From an uncultured Acetatifactor sp. (GTDB lineage: Bacteria; Bacillota; Clostridia; Lachnospirales; Lachnospiraceae): a DNA stretch of 56,055 nucleotides. The stretch spans positions 1 through 56,055 of the forward strand of contig CAJTKW010000026.1 of the NCBI GenBank assembly GCA_910577035.1, in the 5' to 3' direction. The notes below the pieces were generated by a model that did not search any database, was not told the DNA's origin, and saw only the letters and a list, made by a program, of their open reading frames with translations. How positions within the stretch are numbered: the stretch's first letter is position 1; each line of letters begins with the position of its first letter. Made by a program: the position numbers and the translations under genes. Positions 18,842-26,157 of the stretch are shown one piece after another.

Positions 18842-18871
18842 AGTGTAACATACTTGTTTTTTGATTGTCAA
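18842..18871 (-). promoter_or_regulatory. Promoter of the biotin operon
   Basis: On the minus strand a perfect TTGACA (complement of 18866-18871) is followed after 18 bases by TACACT (complement of 18842-18847). Transcription would begin near 18835, about 65 bases before the birA start. The -35 box lies inside the left half of the BirA-type operator, which suits repression by blocking polymerase. Confidence 0.65.
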
Positions 18872-18897
18872 CAGAATATTTAGATAAAGTTTACAAT
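18864..18897. promoter_or_regulatory. BirA operator
   Basis: ATTGTCAAC (18864-18872) and GTTTACAAT (18889-18897) form an inverted repeat with 8 of 9 matching positions and a 16-base spacer. This agrees with the known Firmicutes BirA site, TTGTTAAC and GTTAACAA separated by 14-16 bases. It overlaps the -35 element of the birA promoter, so BirA would control its own operon including bioY, bioB, bioD and bioA. Confidence 0.75.
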
Positions 18898-19078
18898 TTG
18901 ATAATTACAGCACTATTTCGCATTATGAGGCTGCGGGAATTTGTTCTTTAGCAAAAATGTACATTGCGTTGTGGGAAAAATACGAATATACTCTTTAGTC
19001 GGTGATGCAGGGAAGGCGGCAATTCTTCTCATGGATTGTTTGGAGACTTTGCACCCGGAAAGGAAGTTAGATGCAGCT

Positions 19079-20437
19079 ATGGCAGTGACGAAGGATATGA
19101 CAAAGGGTTCGCCCATGAAATTAATTCTGGGATTTTCTGTACCCCTTTATTTTGGTTTTTTGTTTCAGCAATTTTATAATCTGGTGGATACCGTGATTGT
19201 GGGACGTTTCCTGGGGAAGGAAAACCTGGCGGCGGTAGGGGCCACCGGTTCCGTGAATTTTCTGATTATCGGCTTTTGCATGGGGGTGTGCGGCGGCTTT
19301 GCCATTCCCATATCCCACAAATTCGGGGCAGGGGACGAGTCCGGCGTGCGCAGGGTAGTGGCAAACTGTGTCTGGCTGGCCTCCGGCTTTGCACTGGTGA
19401 TGACGGTACTGACAACCCTGTCCTGCCGGGGCATTCTGACAATTATGCGGACTCCCGTAAATATCATAGAGGCTGCTTATTCTTATATTTGGGTGATCTT
19501 TCTGGGGATCCCCGTGACTTTCCTGTACAATATGACCTCCGGCATTATCCGGGCTATGGGAGACAGTAAGACGCCTGTAATCTTCCTGGTATTGTCTTCC
19601 TTTATCAATATCGGGCTGGATCTGTTTTTTATTATAAGTCTGCAGTGGGGCGTTCAGGGAGCTGCCTGGGCCACCGTGATCTCCCAGGGAGTCTCCGGGG
19701 CATGCTGTCTGGCTTATATTATAAAGAAATTTGAGATATTGAAAATACAAAAAGAAGAGTGGGCGCCCAACAGGCATCTGGCCGGGACGCTCTGCGGTAT
19801 GGGAATCCCCATGGGCCTGCAGTATTCCATTACTGCCATCGGCAGCGTGATCCTTCAGAGTGCCACCAATACCCTGGGCTCCGACGCGGTGGCAGCGGTG
19901 ACGGCGGCAGGGCGTATTAACGGCTTCCTGGCCTGTCCCTTTGATGCCTTCGGCTCCACCATGGCCACCTATGGAGGGCAGAATGTGGGTGCGGGCAGGC
20001 TGGAGCGGATCGGAACCGGGTTAAAATCCTGCGTCCTGCTGGGGGCGGGATACTCCGTGATCGCCCTGGGAGTAGCCGTTCTTCTGGGACGGCCTTTGGC
20101 GGCTGTTTTCCTGGACGTTTCGGAGGCGGCTATTATAGACAACGTGAGATTTTTCCTGATCTGCAGTACTGCTTTTTATTTTCCTCTTGCCCTGGTGAAT
20201 ATTGTCCGCTTTCTGATACAGGGCATGGGGTTTCCTACCTTTGCCATTCTGGCCGGTGTCTTTGAAATGGCGGCGAGAACACTGGCGGGTTTTGCATTGG
20301 TGCCCATGTTCGGGTTTACCGGGGTCTGCTTCGGCAGTCCTGCAGCCTGGATTTTTGCGGATCTATTCTTGATTCCGGCATACTTCCATGTGAAAAAGGT
20401 GCTGGCGGGCAGGATCAGGGGATCGGAGAAGCAATGA
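19079..20437 (+). CDS. MATE-family multidrug/cation efflux transporter
   Basis: About 452 residues from the ATG at 19079; the frame is open to a TTG at 18941, but that part shows no family similarity. The conserved first-helix region FLFQQFYNLVDTVIVGRFLG and a repeat of the same pattern in the second half (QYSITAIGSVILQSATNTLG) mark two MatE domains with twelve helices. Such proteins export drugs or metabolites using a Na+ or H+ gradient. Only AGGAAG at 19061, 12 bases away, resembles a ribosome site, so the start is uncertain. It is divergent from the biotin operon and convergent with the gene at 20454. Confidence 0.85.
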   Translation: MAVTKDMTKGSPMKLILGFSVPLYFGFLFQQFYNLVDTVIVGRFLGKENLAAVGATGSVNFLIIGFCMGVCGGFAIPISHKFGAGDESGVRRVVANCVWLASGFALVMTVLTTLSCRGILTIMRTPVNIIEAAYSYIWVIFLGIPVTFLYNMTSGIIRAMGDSKTPVIFLVLSSFINIGLDLFFIISLQWGVQGAAWATVISQGVSGACCLAYIIKKFEILKIQKEEWAPNRHLAGTLCGMGIPMGLQYSITAIGSVILQSATNTLGSDAVAAVTAAGRINGFLACPFDAFGSTMATYGGQNVGAGRLERIGTGLKSCVLLGAGYSVIALGVAVLLGRPLAAVFLDVSEAAIIDNVRFFLICSTAFYFPLALVNIVRFLIQGMGFPTFAILAGVFEMAARTLAGFALVPMFGFTGVCFGSPAAWIFADLFLIPAYFHVKKVLAGRIRGSEKQ

Positions 20438-20453
20438 CGGATAAAGAAATGTA

Positions 20454-20885
20454 TCAGGCGCCGCCAAACAGCAGCTTCTGAATCCTGGCCGCTTCCTCGG
20501 AAAATTCCACTGTGTGCAGATAATCCCGTACTTTGATTTCCGTGATCTCCACAGGAACACATTCCCTGGTGGAAACCCATTGCCATTCATCTATTTTTTG
20601 AAAGAATTCGCTTTTGACCTTATAGATATACCCTGTACCGTCAGGATCCAAGGAGCCGTAAAGCAGCTTAGTACGTCCGTCCTCACAGGTAAAATCCCTT
20701 TTCCCCTCCGGGGAATCGGGATACCAGCGGATGGGAAGGGCAAAGGGGACGACATCCCGGAAGGTTTCCGCCGCATAAATGGCCCGCAGGGATTCTGCCT
20801 CACACTGTCCGCTGGCCTGCCGGGGTTTCAGAATAGGAAAGAGATACTGGCTGCCATGGTATAAATATTCCGGTTTTGCATTCAT
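20454..20885 (-). CDS. Small protein with ADP-ribosyltransferase-like pattern, function unknown
   Basis: 143 residues. The N-terminal LYHGSQYLFPILKP, then AIYAAETFRDVVPFAL, and a late EITEIKVRDYL resemble the order of short motifs in ART-fold proteins (a His in a YHGS strand, a Y-A-T/A strand, a final acidic residue). The match is by eye only, and the catalytic residues cannot be confirmed. No signal peptide or membrane segment is seen. Its ATG overlaps the stop of the GH2 gene as ATGA, so the two are co-translated. A structural or housekeeping protein with no enzyme activity is also possible. Confidence 0.6.
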   Translation of the reverse strand: MNAKPEYLYHGSQYLFPILKPRQASGQCEAESLRAIYAAETFRDVVPFALPIRWYPDSPEGKRDFTCEDGRTKLLYGSLDPDGTGYIYKVKSEFFQKIDEWQWVSTRECVPVEITEIKVRDYLHTVEFSEEAARIQKLLFGGA

Positions 20886-22816
20886 TTTTCTTCCTCCTCC
20901 TTGTAAGGGGTAGATTCTCCCCGTTTCGGCGGATTGCTTTCCTGCGGATTGCCGTTGTCGATCTTTATTACCTTCCTGTCATAGGTTACCAGGCCGTTGA
21001 CCTCCTCCTCCACGTCGGAGAGCTGCGTGTATACGGCACCGCTCAAACCTCGTTGGATCAGGGGGATCAGCTGCTCACGAAGCAGCTGGTTGAAAGCGGC
21101 GGTAAGTGCTTCCCGGGTCTCGTATTTTCTGTAGCCGAATATCTGTTCTACGGAGGAATGGCCCTCGATGCGGCAGGCAAAGCCGCCGTATTCACTGATG
21201 ACAAAGGCTCGTTTTTTATCATGCTTTACCTTCAGCTTCCTGAAATAATTGTGGATGCTTTTGAAGTCGCCGCCTTTCTGGTCGAACCAGCCGCTGGCGT
21301 GGTCTACCGGCCGGGAAGGGTCTTTCTCCTTTACCAGCCTGGCAATTCTTGCAGCATCAAACTGGCCCCAGCCCTCATTAAAGGGAACCCAGGCGGCAAT
21401 GGAAGGGGCATTGTAAAGATATTCCACGGCCTCCATACATTCCTGTTCCCAGGCCAGGCGGCCTTCCTTATCTCCCCGGGAGAAAAGTTTATAGTGGCTG
21501 TCCCTTGTGTGCCGGGACATGTTCGGAAATACGGTGGGCATGTAGCAGACAAAGGGCATTTTATAGGAGGTACCCCCGCAGACCATGTCCTGCCATACGA
21601 TCATGCCTAAGCGGTCGCAGTGATAGTACCAGCGCAGGGCCTCGATCTTGATGTGCTTCCGCAGCATGTTGAAGCCGGTTCTTTTTGCCAGTTCAATATC
21701 ATAGATCAGGGCTTCGTCGCAGGGGGCTGTCATGAGACCGTCCGGCCAGTAGCCCTGGTCCAGCAGCCCGTGAAGAAAGAGAGGGCTGTGGTTTATGCAG
21801 AACCGGGGAATTTTCCTTTCGTCCGGTTCTATGGAGAAGCTTCTCAAAGCAAAATAGCCCCGGATGGAATCCTGGTCCGCGTTGACGGTAAAGCTGTAAA
21901 GGTAAGGCTCCTCCGGTGTCCACAGGCGGACATCATCTTTGGGCAGGATCAGCCGCAGTATATTGGGAGCCGTGGATTCCCGCTGGACGGACACACCGAT
22001 CAGGGCAGGCGTGCGTTCTCCGGAAAGAGTGCGGGAAGCCGCGTCCCGGGAGGACACAAATCCGGCGGTTGCCCTGTGCACCGTGCAGGTGACGGAGGAA
22101 AAGTCTTTTGGGGAAAACATTTTGACCGTCACGGCTCCCTGATCTATATCCGGGGTGATTTCCAGACGCTCAATATGGTTTACCGGTACCCATTCATACC
22201 ACACGCTCTGCCAGATACCGCTCTGGGCCGTGTAGAACATACCCCCCCGGTGCAGTGTCTGCTTGCCTCTTGCGTGCCAGAAGGTATCGCTGACATCCCG
22301 TACCCGTACCTGAAGCAGGAGAGGGGTATCCGATACATAATCGGTCATGTCGGCATGGAAGGGAAGATAACCGCCCGTGTGGGAAACGATTTCTTTCCCG
22401 TTGCAGTAAACGACAGCCTGCTGATCCACCGCCTGGAAGTGCAGCTTGCAGCGCCATCCCTTTGCGCGGAAGGCGTGGTCAGTTTCCGAAAAGGCGATCT
22501 GTCTTTCATACCACAGGTATTCGTCAGGCTGAAGCTGCCTGCCTACGCCGGAGAGCAGGGATTCAGGTGAAAAGGGTACCAGTATGTCCTGTTTTTCGGA
22601 AGAGGCATTATCTCCGGACACGGAAGTAAACCAGCAGCTCCAGGTGCCGTTTAAAATCCTGTAATGCTCCCGCTCCAGCTGCGGACGGGGGTATTCCTGC
22701 CATACGGCAGGAGTTTCCTGTATTCCGAGTTTTTCCCCCCAGGGAGTGTAAAGCGGAAGCAGGGGTGTCTCGGAATGCTTTTTATTGATATTGGAAACGG
22801 CATCTTTCATTCTCAT
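20882..22816 (-). CDS. Glycoside hydrolase family 2 (beta-galactosidase/glucuronidase type)
   Basis: 644 residues. The order is a jelly-roll sugar-binding domain (about 40-220), an Ig-like domain (about 225-345) and a TIM barrel. The acid/base glutamate is E481 in FNEGWGQ and the nucleophile is E542 in SEYGG, both standard for GH2. LLRKHIKIEALRWYYHCDRLG is the conserved barrel strand. There is no signal peptide, so it acts on imported oligosaccharides in the cytoplasm. It has its own promoter, divergent from the arabinofuranosidase. The substrate within GH2 is not predictable. Confidence 0.88.
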   Translation of the reverse strand: MRMKDAVSNINKKHSETPLLPLYTPWGEKLGIQETPAVWQEYPRPQLEREHYRILNGTWSCWFTSVSGDNASSEKQDILVPFSPESLLSGVGRQLQPDEYLWYERQIAFSETDHAFRAKGWRCKLHFQAVDQQAVVYCNGKEIVSHTGGYLPFHADMTDYVSDTPLLLQVRVRDVSDTFWHARGKQTLHRGGMFYTAQSGIWQSVWYEWVPVNHIERLEITPDIDQGAVTVKMFSPKDFSSVTCTVHRATAGFVSSRDAASRTLSGERTPALIGVSVQRESTAPNILRLILPKDDVRLWTPEEPYLYSFTVNADQDSIRGYFALRSFSIEPDERKIPRFCINHSPLFLHGLLDQGYWPDGLMTAPCDEALIYDIELAKRTGFNMLRKHIKIEALRWYYHCDRLGMIVWQDMVCGGTSYKMPFVCYMPTVFPNMSRHTRDSHYKLFSRGDKEGRLAWEQECMEAVEYLYNAPSIAAWVPFNEGWGQFDAARIARLVKEKDPSRPVDHASGWFDQKGGDFKSIHNYFRKLKVKHDKKRAFVISEYGGFACRIEGHSSVEQIFGYRKYETREALTAAFNQLLREQLIPLIQRGLSGAVYTQLSDVEEEVNGLVTYDRKVIKIDNGNPQESNPPKRGESTPYKEEEEK

Positions 22817-22858
22817 AAAATTTACCTCGATGATAATTCAAAACGGTTGATTTTATAA

Positions 22859-22888
22859 ATTATACCATATATAAGAAGGGGCGCGCAA
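22859..22888 (-). promoter_or_regulatory. Promoter of the GH2 gene
   Basis: On the minus strand TGGTATAAT, an extended -10 (TATAAT is the complement of 22859-22864), lies 18 bases after TTGCGC (complement of 22883-22888). Transcription would begin about 36 bases before the ATG at 22816. The -35 is weak, as is common with an extended -10. Confidence 0.6.
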
Positions 22889-22937
22889 GCAACAGACTGC
22901 CGGAAGTAATTTTGCAGGGAATTTATAGCTTTTTTAT

Positions 22938-22966
22938 TTGACAATTTATGTTGGAAGAGATACACT
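22938..22966 (+). promoter_or_regulatory. Promoter of the arabinofuranosidase gene
   Basis: TTGACA (22938-22943) and TACACT (22961-22966) are separated by exactly 17 bases. Transcription would begin near 22973, some 65 bases before the ATG at 23038, and run into a short inverted repeat in the leader. Confidence 0.7.
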
Positions 22967-22992
22967 TAATGTGTAAAGCGAAAAGCTTACTG

Positions 22993-23010
22993 TTTCACCG
23001 GAAAGTGAAA
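22993..23010 (+). promoter_or_regulatory. Inverted repeat in the arabinofuranosidase leader, possible operator
   Basis: TTTCAC (22993-22998) and GTGAAA (23005-23010) form a perfect 6-bp inverted repeat around CGGAAA, about 20 bases downstream of the expected transcription start. It could be a repressor site for sugar control or a small hairpin near the ribosome site. No known consensus was matched. Confidence 0.35.
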
Positions 23011-23037
23011 TAAATAAAGAGGGAAGGGGTAAAGAAA

Positions 23038-24534
23038 ATGGCAAAACTGTATGTGAACCCTAATGCAAAAAAGGGGCATATCAATCCGGAGCTGCAGGGG
23101 CATTTTTCCGAGCATCTGGGGAGATGTATTTACGAGGGGTTATATGTGGGGGAAAACTCCGACATTCCCAATGTGAACGGTATGCGTACCGATGTGGTGG
23201 AGGCACTGAAGGAGATTCAGGTACCCGTGCTGCGCTGGCCGGGAGGATGCTTTGCCGACGAGTATCACTGGAGGGACGGAATCGGACCGAAGGAGAAGCG
23301 CAAGAAGATGATTAACACCCATTGGGGCGGCGTGGTGGAAGATAACAGCTTTGGCACGCATGAATTTATGGAGCTGTGCAGGCAGCTGGGCTGTAAGACC
23401 TACATCAACGGCAATGTGGGCAGCGGCACCGTTCAGGAAATGAGTGAATGGGTGGAATATATGACCTTTGAGGGCGTATCCCCCATGGCTGACTTAAGAA
23501 AGGCCAATGGCCACGAAGCGCCCTGGACGGTGGATTACTTTGGTGTGGGCAATGAAAACTGGGGCTGCGGCGGAAATATGAGGCCGGAGTACTATGGGGA
23601 TCTCTATCGCAGATACCAGACCTATGTGCGCAACTATAACTCTGATAAGCCTGTGGCTAAGATTGCCTGCGGCGCAAACGCGGAGGATTATCACTGGACC
23701 AGGAAGGTGCTGGAGACTACCTTTGACCATGGCTGGGGATTTATGAACGGCTTATCCCTCCATTATTATACCCTGCCTACCGGGGACTGGAGCAAGAAGG
23801 GGTCTGCGCTGGAGTTTGACGATAAGCTGTGGTATCGTACCCTGAAGGCTACTCTGAAGATGAAGGAACTGATTCAGGTGCATGGCGCAATCATGGACGG
23901 ATATGACCCTGCAAAGAGAATCGGCATGATTATTGATGAGTGGGGAACCTGGTATGATGTGGAGCCCGGCACCAACCCCGGATTCCTGTATCAGCAGAAT
24001 ACCATGAGGGATGCCCTGGTGGCAGGTATCAACCTGAATCTGTTTAACAAGAACTGTGACCGTGTGAAGATGGCAAATATCGCTCAGATGGTAAATGTGC
24101 TGCAGGCAGTGATCCTGACCGAGGGCGAGAAGATGGTCAAGACGCCTACCTGGCATGCGTTCAATCTGTACAAGTATCATCAGGACGGTGAGCTGGTAGA
24201 GTCCGATCTGGAGACGAAGGAAGCCGGTGTGGAAGAGAAGTATATGATTCCCGCCCTGTCAGAATCCGTATCTGCGGACAAGGACGGTAAGCTCCATGTG
24301 ACGCTGACCAATGCCTCCCTCACCGACAGCGCTGACATCGAGGCAATTTTTGCTGAGACGCCCGTGAAGTCCGTGAAGGCATCCGTCCTTACAGGGGATA
24401 TGAAGGCGCATAATACCTTTGAGGCACCGGACCAGGTACATACCACGGAATTTACCGCTGTCACGGTAAACGGCAACAAGGTAAGCTTCAACGCTCCTGC
24501 CTGCAGCGTGCTGCATCTGGAAGTGGAGATATAG
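23038..24534 (+). CDS. abfA: Alpha-N-arabinofuranosidase, GH51
   Basis: 498 residues. The acid/base E173 in GNENWG and the nucleophile E301 in IIDEWGTW are the GH51 pair, and VLRWPGGCFADEYHWRDGIG is the family's conserved barrel start. A beta-sandwich domain follows from about residue 390. It has no signal peptide, so it removes arabinose from imported arabino-oligosaccharides in the cytoplasm. GGGAAGGGG precedes the ATG. The gene has its own promoter and is followed after 10 bases by a serine hydrolase, probably on the same transcript. Confidence 0.93.
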   Translation: MAKLYVNPNAKKGHINPELQGHFSEHLGRCIYEGLYVGENSDIPNVNGMRTDVVEALKEIQVPVLRWPGGCFADEYHWRDGIGPKEKRKKMINTHWGGVVEDNSFGTHEFMELCRQLGCKTYINGNVGSGTVQEMSEWVEYMTFEGVSPMADLRKANGHEAPWTVDYFGVGNENWGCGGNMRPEYYGDLYRRYQTYVRNYNSDKPVAKIACGANAEDYHWTRKVLETTFDHGWGFMNGLSLHYYTLPTGDWSKKGSALEFDDKLWYRTLKATLKMKELIQVHGAIMDGYDPAKRIGMIIDEWGTWYDVEPGTNPGFLYQQNTMRDALVAGINLNLFNKNCDRVKMANIAQMVNVLQAVILTEGEKMVKTPTWHAFNLYKYHQDGELVESDLETKEAGVEEKYMIPALSESVSADKDGKLHVTLTNASLTDSADIEAIFAETPVKSVKASVLTGDMKAHNTFEAPDQVHTTEFTAVTVNGNKVSFNAPACSVLHLEVEI

Positions 24535-24544
24535 GGGAAGGGCG

Positions 24545-25711
24545 ATGTATCATTATAAAGAAACCATGGACAGGCTGATCAGACAGGAGGTGGAGAGCGG
24601 CAGGGTAATGGGCGCTTCGGCGCTGGTGCTGCAAAGGGGCCGGGAGCTGTATTATAATGCTTTCGGCCTTGCCGACAGAGAGCGGGAAACCGCTATGAAG
24701 CGTGATACCATTATCCGTCTCTATTCCATGTCAAAGCCTGTCACGGCAGCCGCCGTTATGATTCTGGCGGAGCGCGGCGACCTGGACCTTTGGGATCCCG
24801 TATCAAAGTTTCTGCCCTGCTTTGCGGGGCAGAAGGTATGGGATGCCGAAAAAGGGGAAATTCCGGCGGTGCGCGAGGTCACGATCTATGACCTTTTAAA
24901 TATGACCTCAGGGATCACCTATCCGGATGCCGCCACGGAGCCCGGCAGGCGTATGGGCGCATTGGTGGAACGGCTGGTGAAAGCGAGGGAAAAGGGGGAG
25001 CGGGCGGATACGCAGGATTATATGCGGGGGATTGCCTCCGTGCCCCTGGTATTCCAGCCGGGAGATAGATGGATGTACGGCTTTTCCGCCGATGTGCTGG
25101 GAGGGGTGGTGGAAGCCGTATATGGCAGGAGCTACGGGACTTTCCTGCGGCAGGAGCTCTTTGATCCGCTGGAGATGCCGGACACGGGCTTCTTTGTGCC
25201 GGAGGATAAACGGGAGCGTTTTGCCCAGGCCTATGAGTGGACGGGGAGCAGCCTGATTCCCCATGTCGGTGCCCATTTGGGAGAGTACTATAAAGAGGAC
25301 GTGGCCTTTGAGTCCGGCGGGGCAGGAATGGTGTCCACACTGGACGATTATGCCCATTTTGCCTCTATGCTGATGCAGGAGGGCATCTACAAAGGAAGGC
25401 GTATTCTGGGAAGAAAGACCGTGGATTTTATGGCCAGAAACCATCTGACGGAGCGCCAGGCCCAAAGCCTGGACTGGGAAAGCCTGAGAGGCTACGGCTA
25501 TGGCTGTCTGATGCGGGTGCTGGAAAACGGCGGTGCCGCGGGAAGCAACGTGACCCATGGGGAATTCGGCTGGGACGGCTGGACCGGAAATTACATGGCC
25601 ATAGACAGGAAAGAAGAGCTGGTATTTTTATACTTTATGCAGCTTTGCGATGCGGGAACCACACCGCTGGTAAGGAAGCTGCGCATGGTAACCTATGGTG
25701 CGCTGGAGTGA
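24545..25711 (+). CDS. Serine hydrolase of the beta-lactamase/class C penicillin-binding fold
   Basis: 388 residues. The SxxK motif is SMSK in RLYSMSKPVTAAAV (about residue 60), and YGFSADVLG supplies the second YxS/YxN-like motif. The C-terminal HGEFGWDGWTGNY occupies the place of the KTG/HxG box. These enzymes include esterases, D-aminopeptidases and beta-lactamases. No signal peptide is visible, so a cytoplasmic esterase is more likely than drug resistance. It lies directly behind the GH51 gene, which suggests removal of an ester or other side group from plant glycans, though this is inference. Confidence 0.82.
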   Translation: MYHYKETMDRLIRQEVESGRVMGASALVLQRGRELYYNAFGLADRERETAMKRDTIIRLYSMSKPVTAAAVMILAERGDLDLWDPVSKFLPCFAGQKVWDAEKGEIPAVREVTIYDLLNMTSGITYPDAATEPGRRMGALVERLVKAREKGERADTQDYMRGIASVPLVFQPGDRWMYGFSADVLGGVVEAVYGRSYGTFLRQELFDPLEMPDTGFFVPEDKRERFAQAYEWTGSSLIPHVGAHLGEYYKEDVAFESGGAGMVSTLDDYAHFASMLMQEGIYKGRRILGRKTVDFMARNHLTERQAQSLDWESLRGYGYGCLMRVLENGGAAGSNVTHGEFGWDGWTGNYMAIDRKEELVFLYFMQLCDAGTTPLVRKLRMVTYGALE

Positions 25712-25728
25712 AAACTCCGGCGCACGTT

Positions 25729-25839
25729 TTAATCTTCGGAGTCTGTCTCCGCCGCTACTGCGGCAGAGACGGAAGAAACCACCGCTACCACTACCGCAAC
25801 AATAATCACAAGAAGCCCGCCTGCTAACACTATAAACAT
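25729..25839 (-). CDS. 36-residue single-pass membrane peptide
   Basis: A short ORF starts at the ATG at 25839 (minus strand) and stops at TAA 25729-25731. It encodes MFIVLAGGLLVIIVAVVVAV, then a small-residue stretch and an acidic tail ending TDSED. One hydrophobic helix fills most of it, with the charged tail at the C-terminus. AAGAGGAAAAG gives a ribosome site, and a good promoter lies 55-85 bases upstream. It is divergent from the Tad operon and convergent with the serine hydrolase. No family was recognised; the support is promoter plus ribosome site plus a coherent membrane segment. Confidence 0.5.
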   Translation of the reverse strand: MFIVLAGGLLVIIVAVVVAVVSSVSAAVAAETDSED

Positions 25840-25895
25840 ATCTTTTCCTCTTTTCCGAAATAATTGATCTGAAGGGATCTGTCAACGATAAGCTG

Positions 25896-25924
25896 ATTAT
25901 AGCATCATTGTTGTCAAATCACAA
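25896..25924 (-). promoter_or_regulatory. Promoter for the 36-residue membrane peptide
   Basis: On the minus strand TGCTATAAT is a perfect extended -10 (TATAAT is the complement of 25896-25901), 17 bases from TTGTGA (complement of 25919-25924). The transcript would start near 25889, about 50 bases before the small ORF at 25839. It is divergent from the Tad promoter, with the two -35 elements less than 40 bases apart. Confidence 0.55.
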
Positions 25925-25961
25925 GCCAAAAAATACACAAGTCCAAAAATGAAAAAAGGTA

Positions 25962-25990
25962 TTGACAATCGCCTTTTGCTGTTGTATATT
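25962..25990 (+). promoter_or_regulatory. Promoter of the Tad pilus operon
   Basis: TTGACA (25962-25967) and TATATT (25985-25990) are spaced by 17 bases, a near-perfect housekeeping promoter. Transcription would start near 25997, leaving a leader of about 130 bases before the ribosome site of the ATPase gene. Confidence 0.7.
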
Positions 25991-25997
25991 TTAAAGC

Positions 25998-26048
25998 ACC
26001 TGATTCGATCAGGTATCTGATTTATTTCATTTTCAGGCCGTTTCGGCC
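25998..26048 (+). promoter_or_regulatory. Two small hairpins in the Tad operon leader
   Basis: ACCTGAT and ATCAGGT (25998-26014) form a perfect 7-bp stem with a TCG loop at the very 5' end of the expected RNA. GGCCG and CGGCC (26036-26048) form a second stem with a TTT loop. I checked by eye for cyclic-di-GMP riboswitch motifs and did not find them. The first hairpin may simply stabilise the mRNA 5' end; its function is unknown. Confidence 0.4.
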
Positions 26049-26157
26049 AATATCACAGACCTGTTAAGCAGACGGAAATTACAGTGCACGGTACTTTTTG
26101 CTGCGGTAAAAGGAGGGAGGAACGATTAAAACTGAATATGGTGTATCAGAGAGCCTT

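Noticed and set aside
24545..25711. Beta-lactamase resistance gene
   Set aside because: No signal peptide, coupled to an arabinofuranosidase, and only the general fold motifs are present; an esterase-like role is more likely.
25991..26110. Cyclic-di-GMP riboswitch before the Tad operon
   Set aside because: The conserved GEMM sequences were looked for by eye and are not present.
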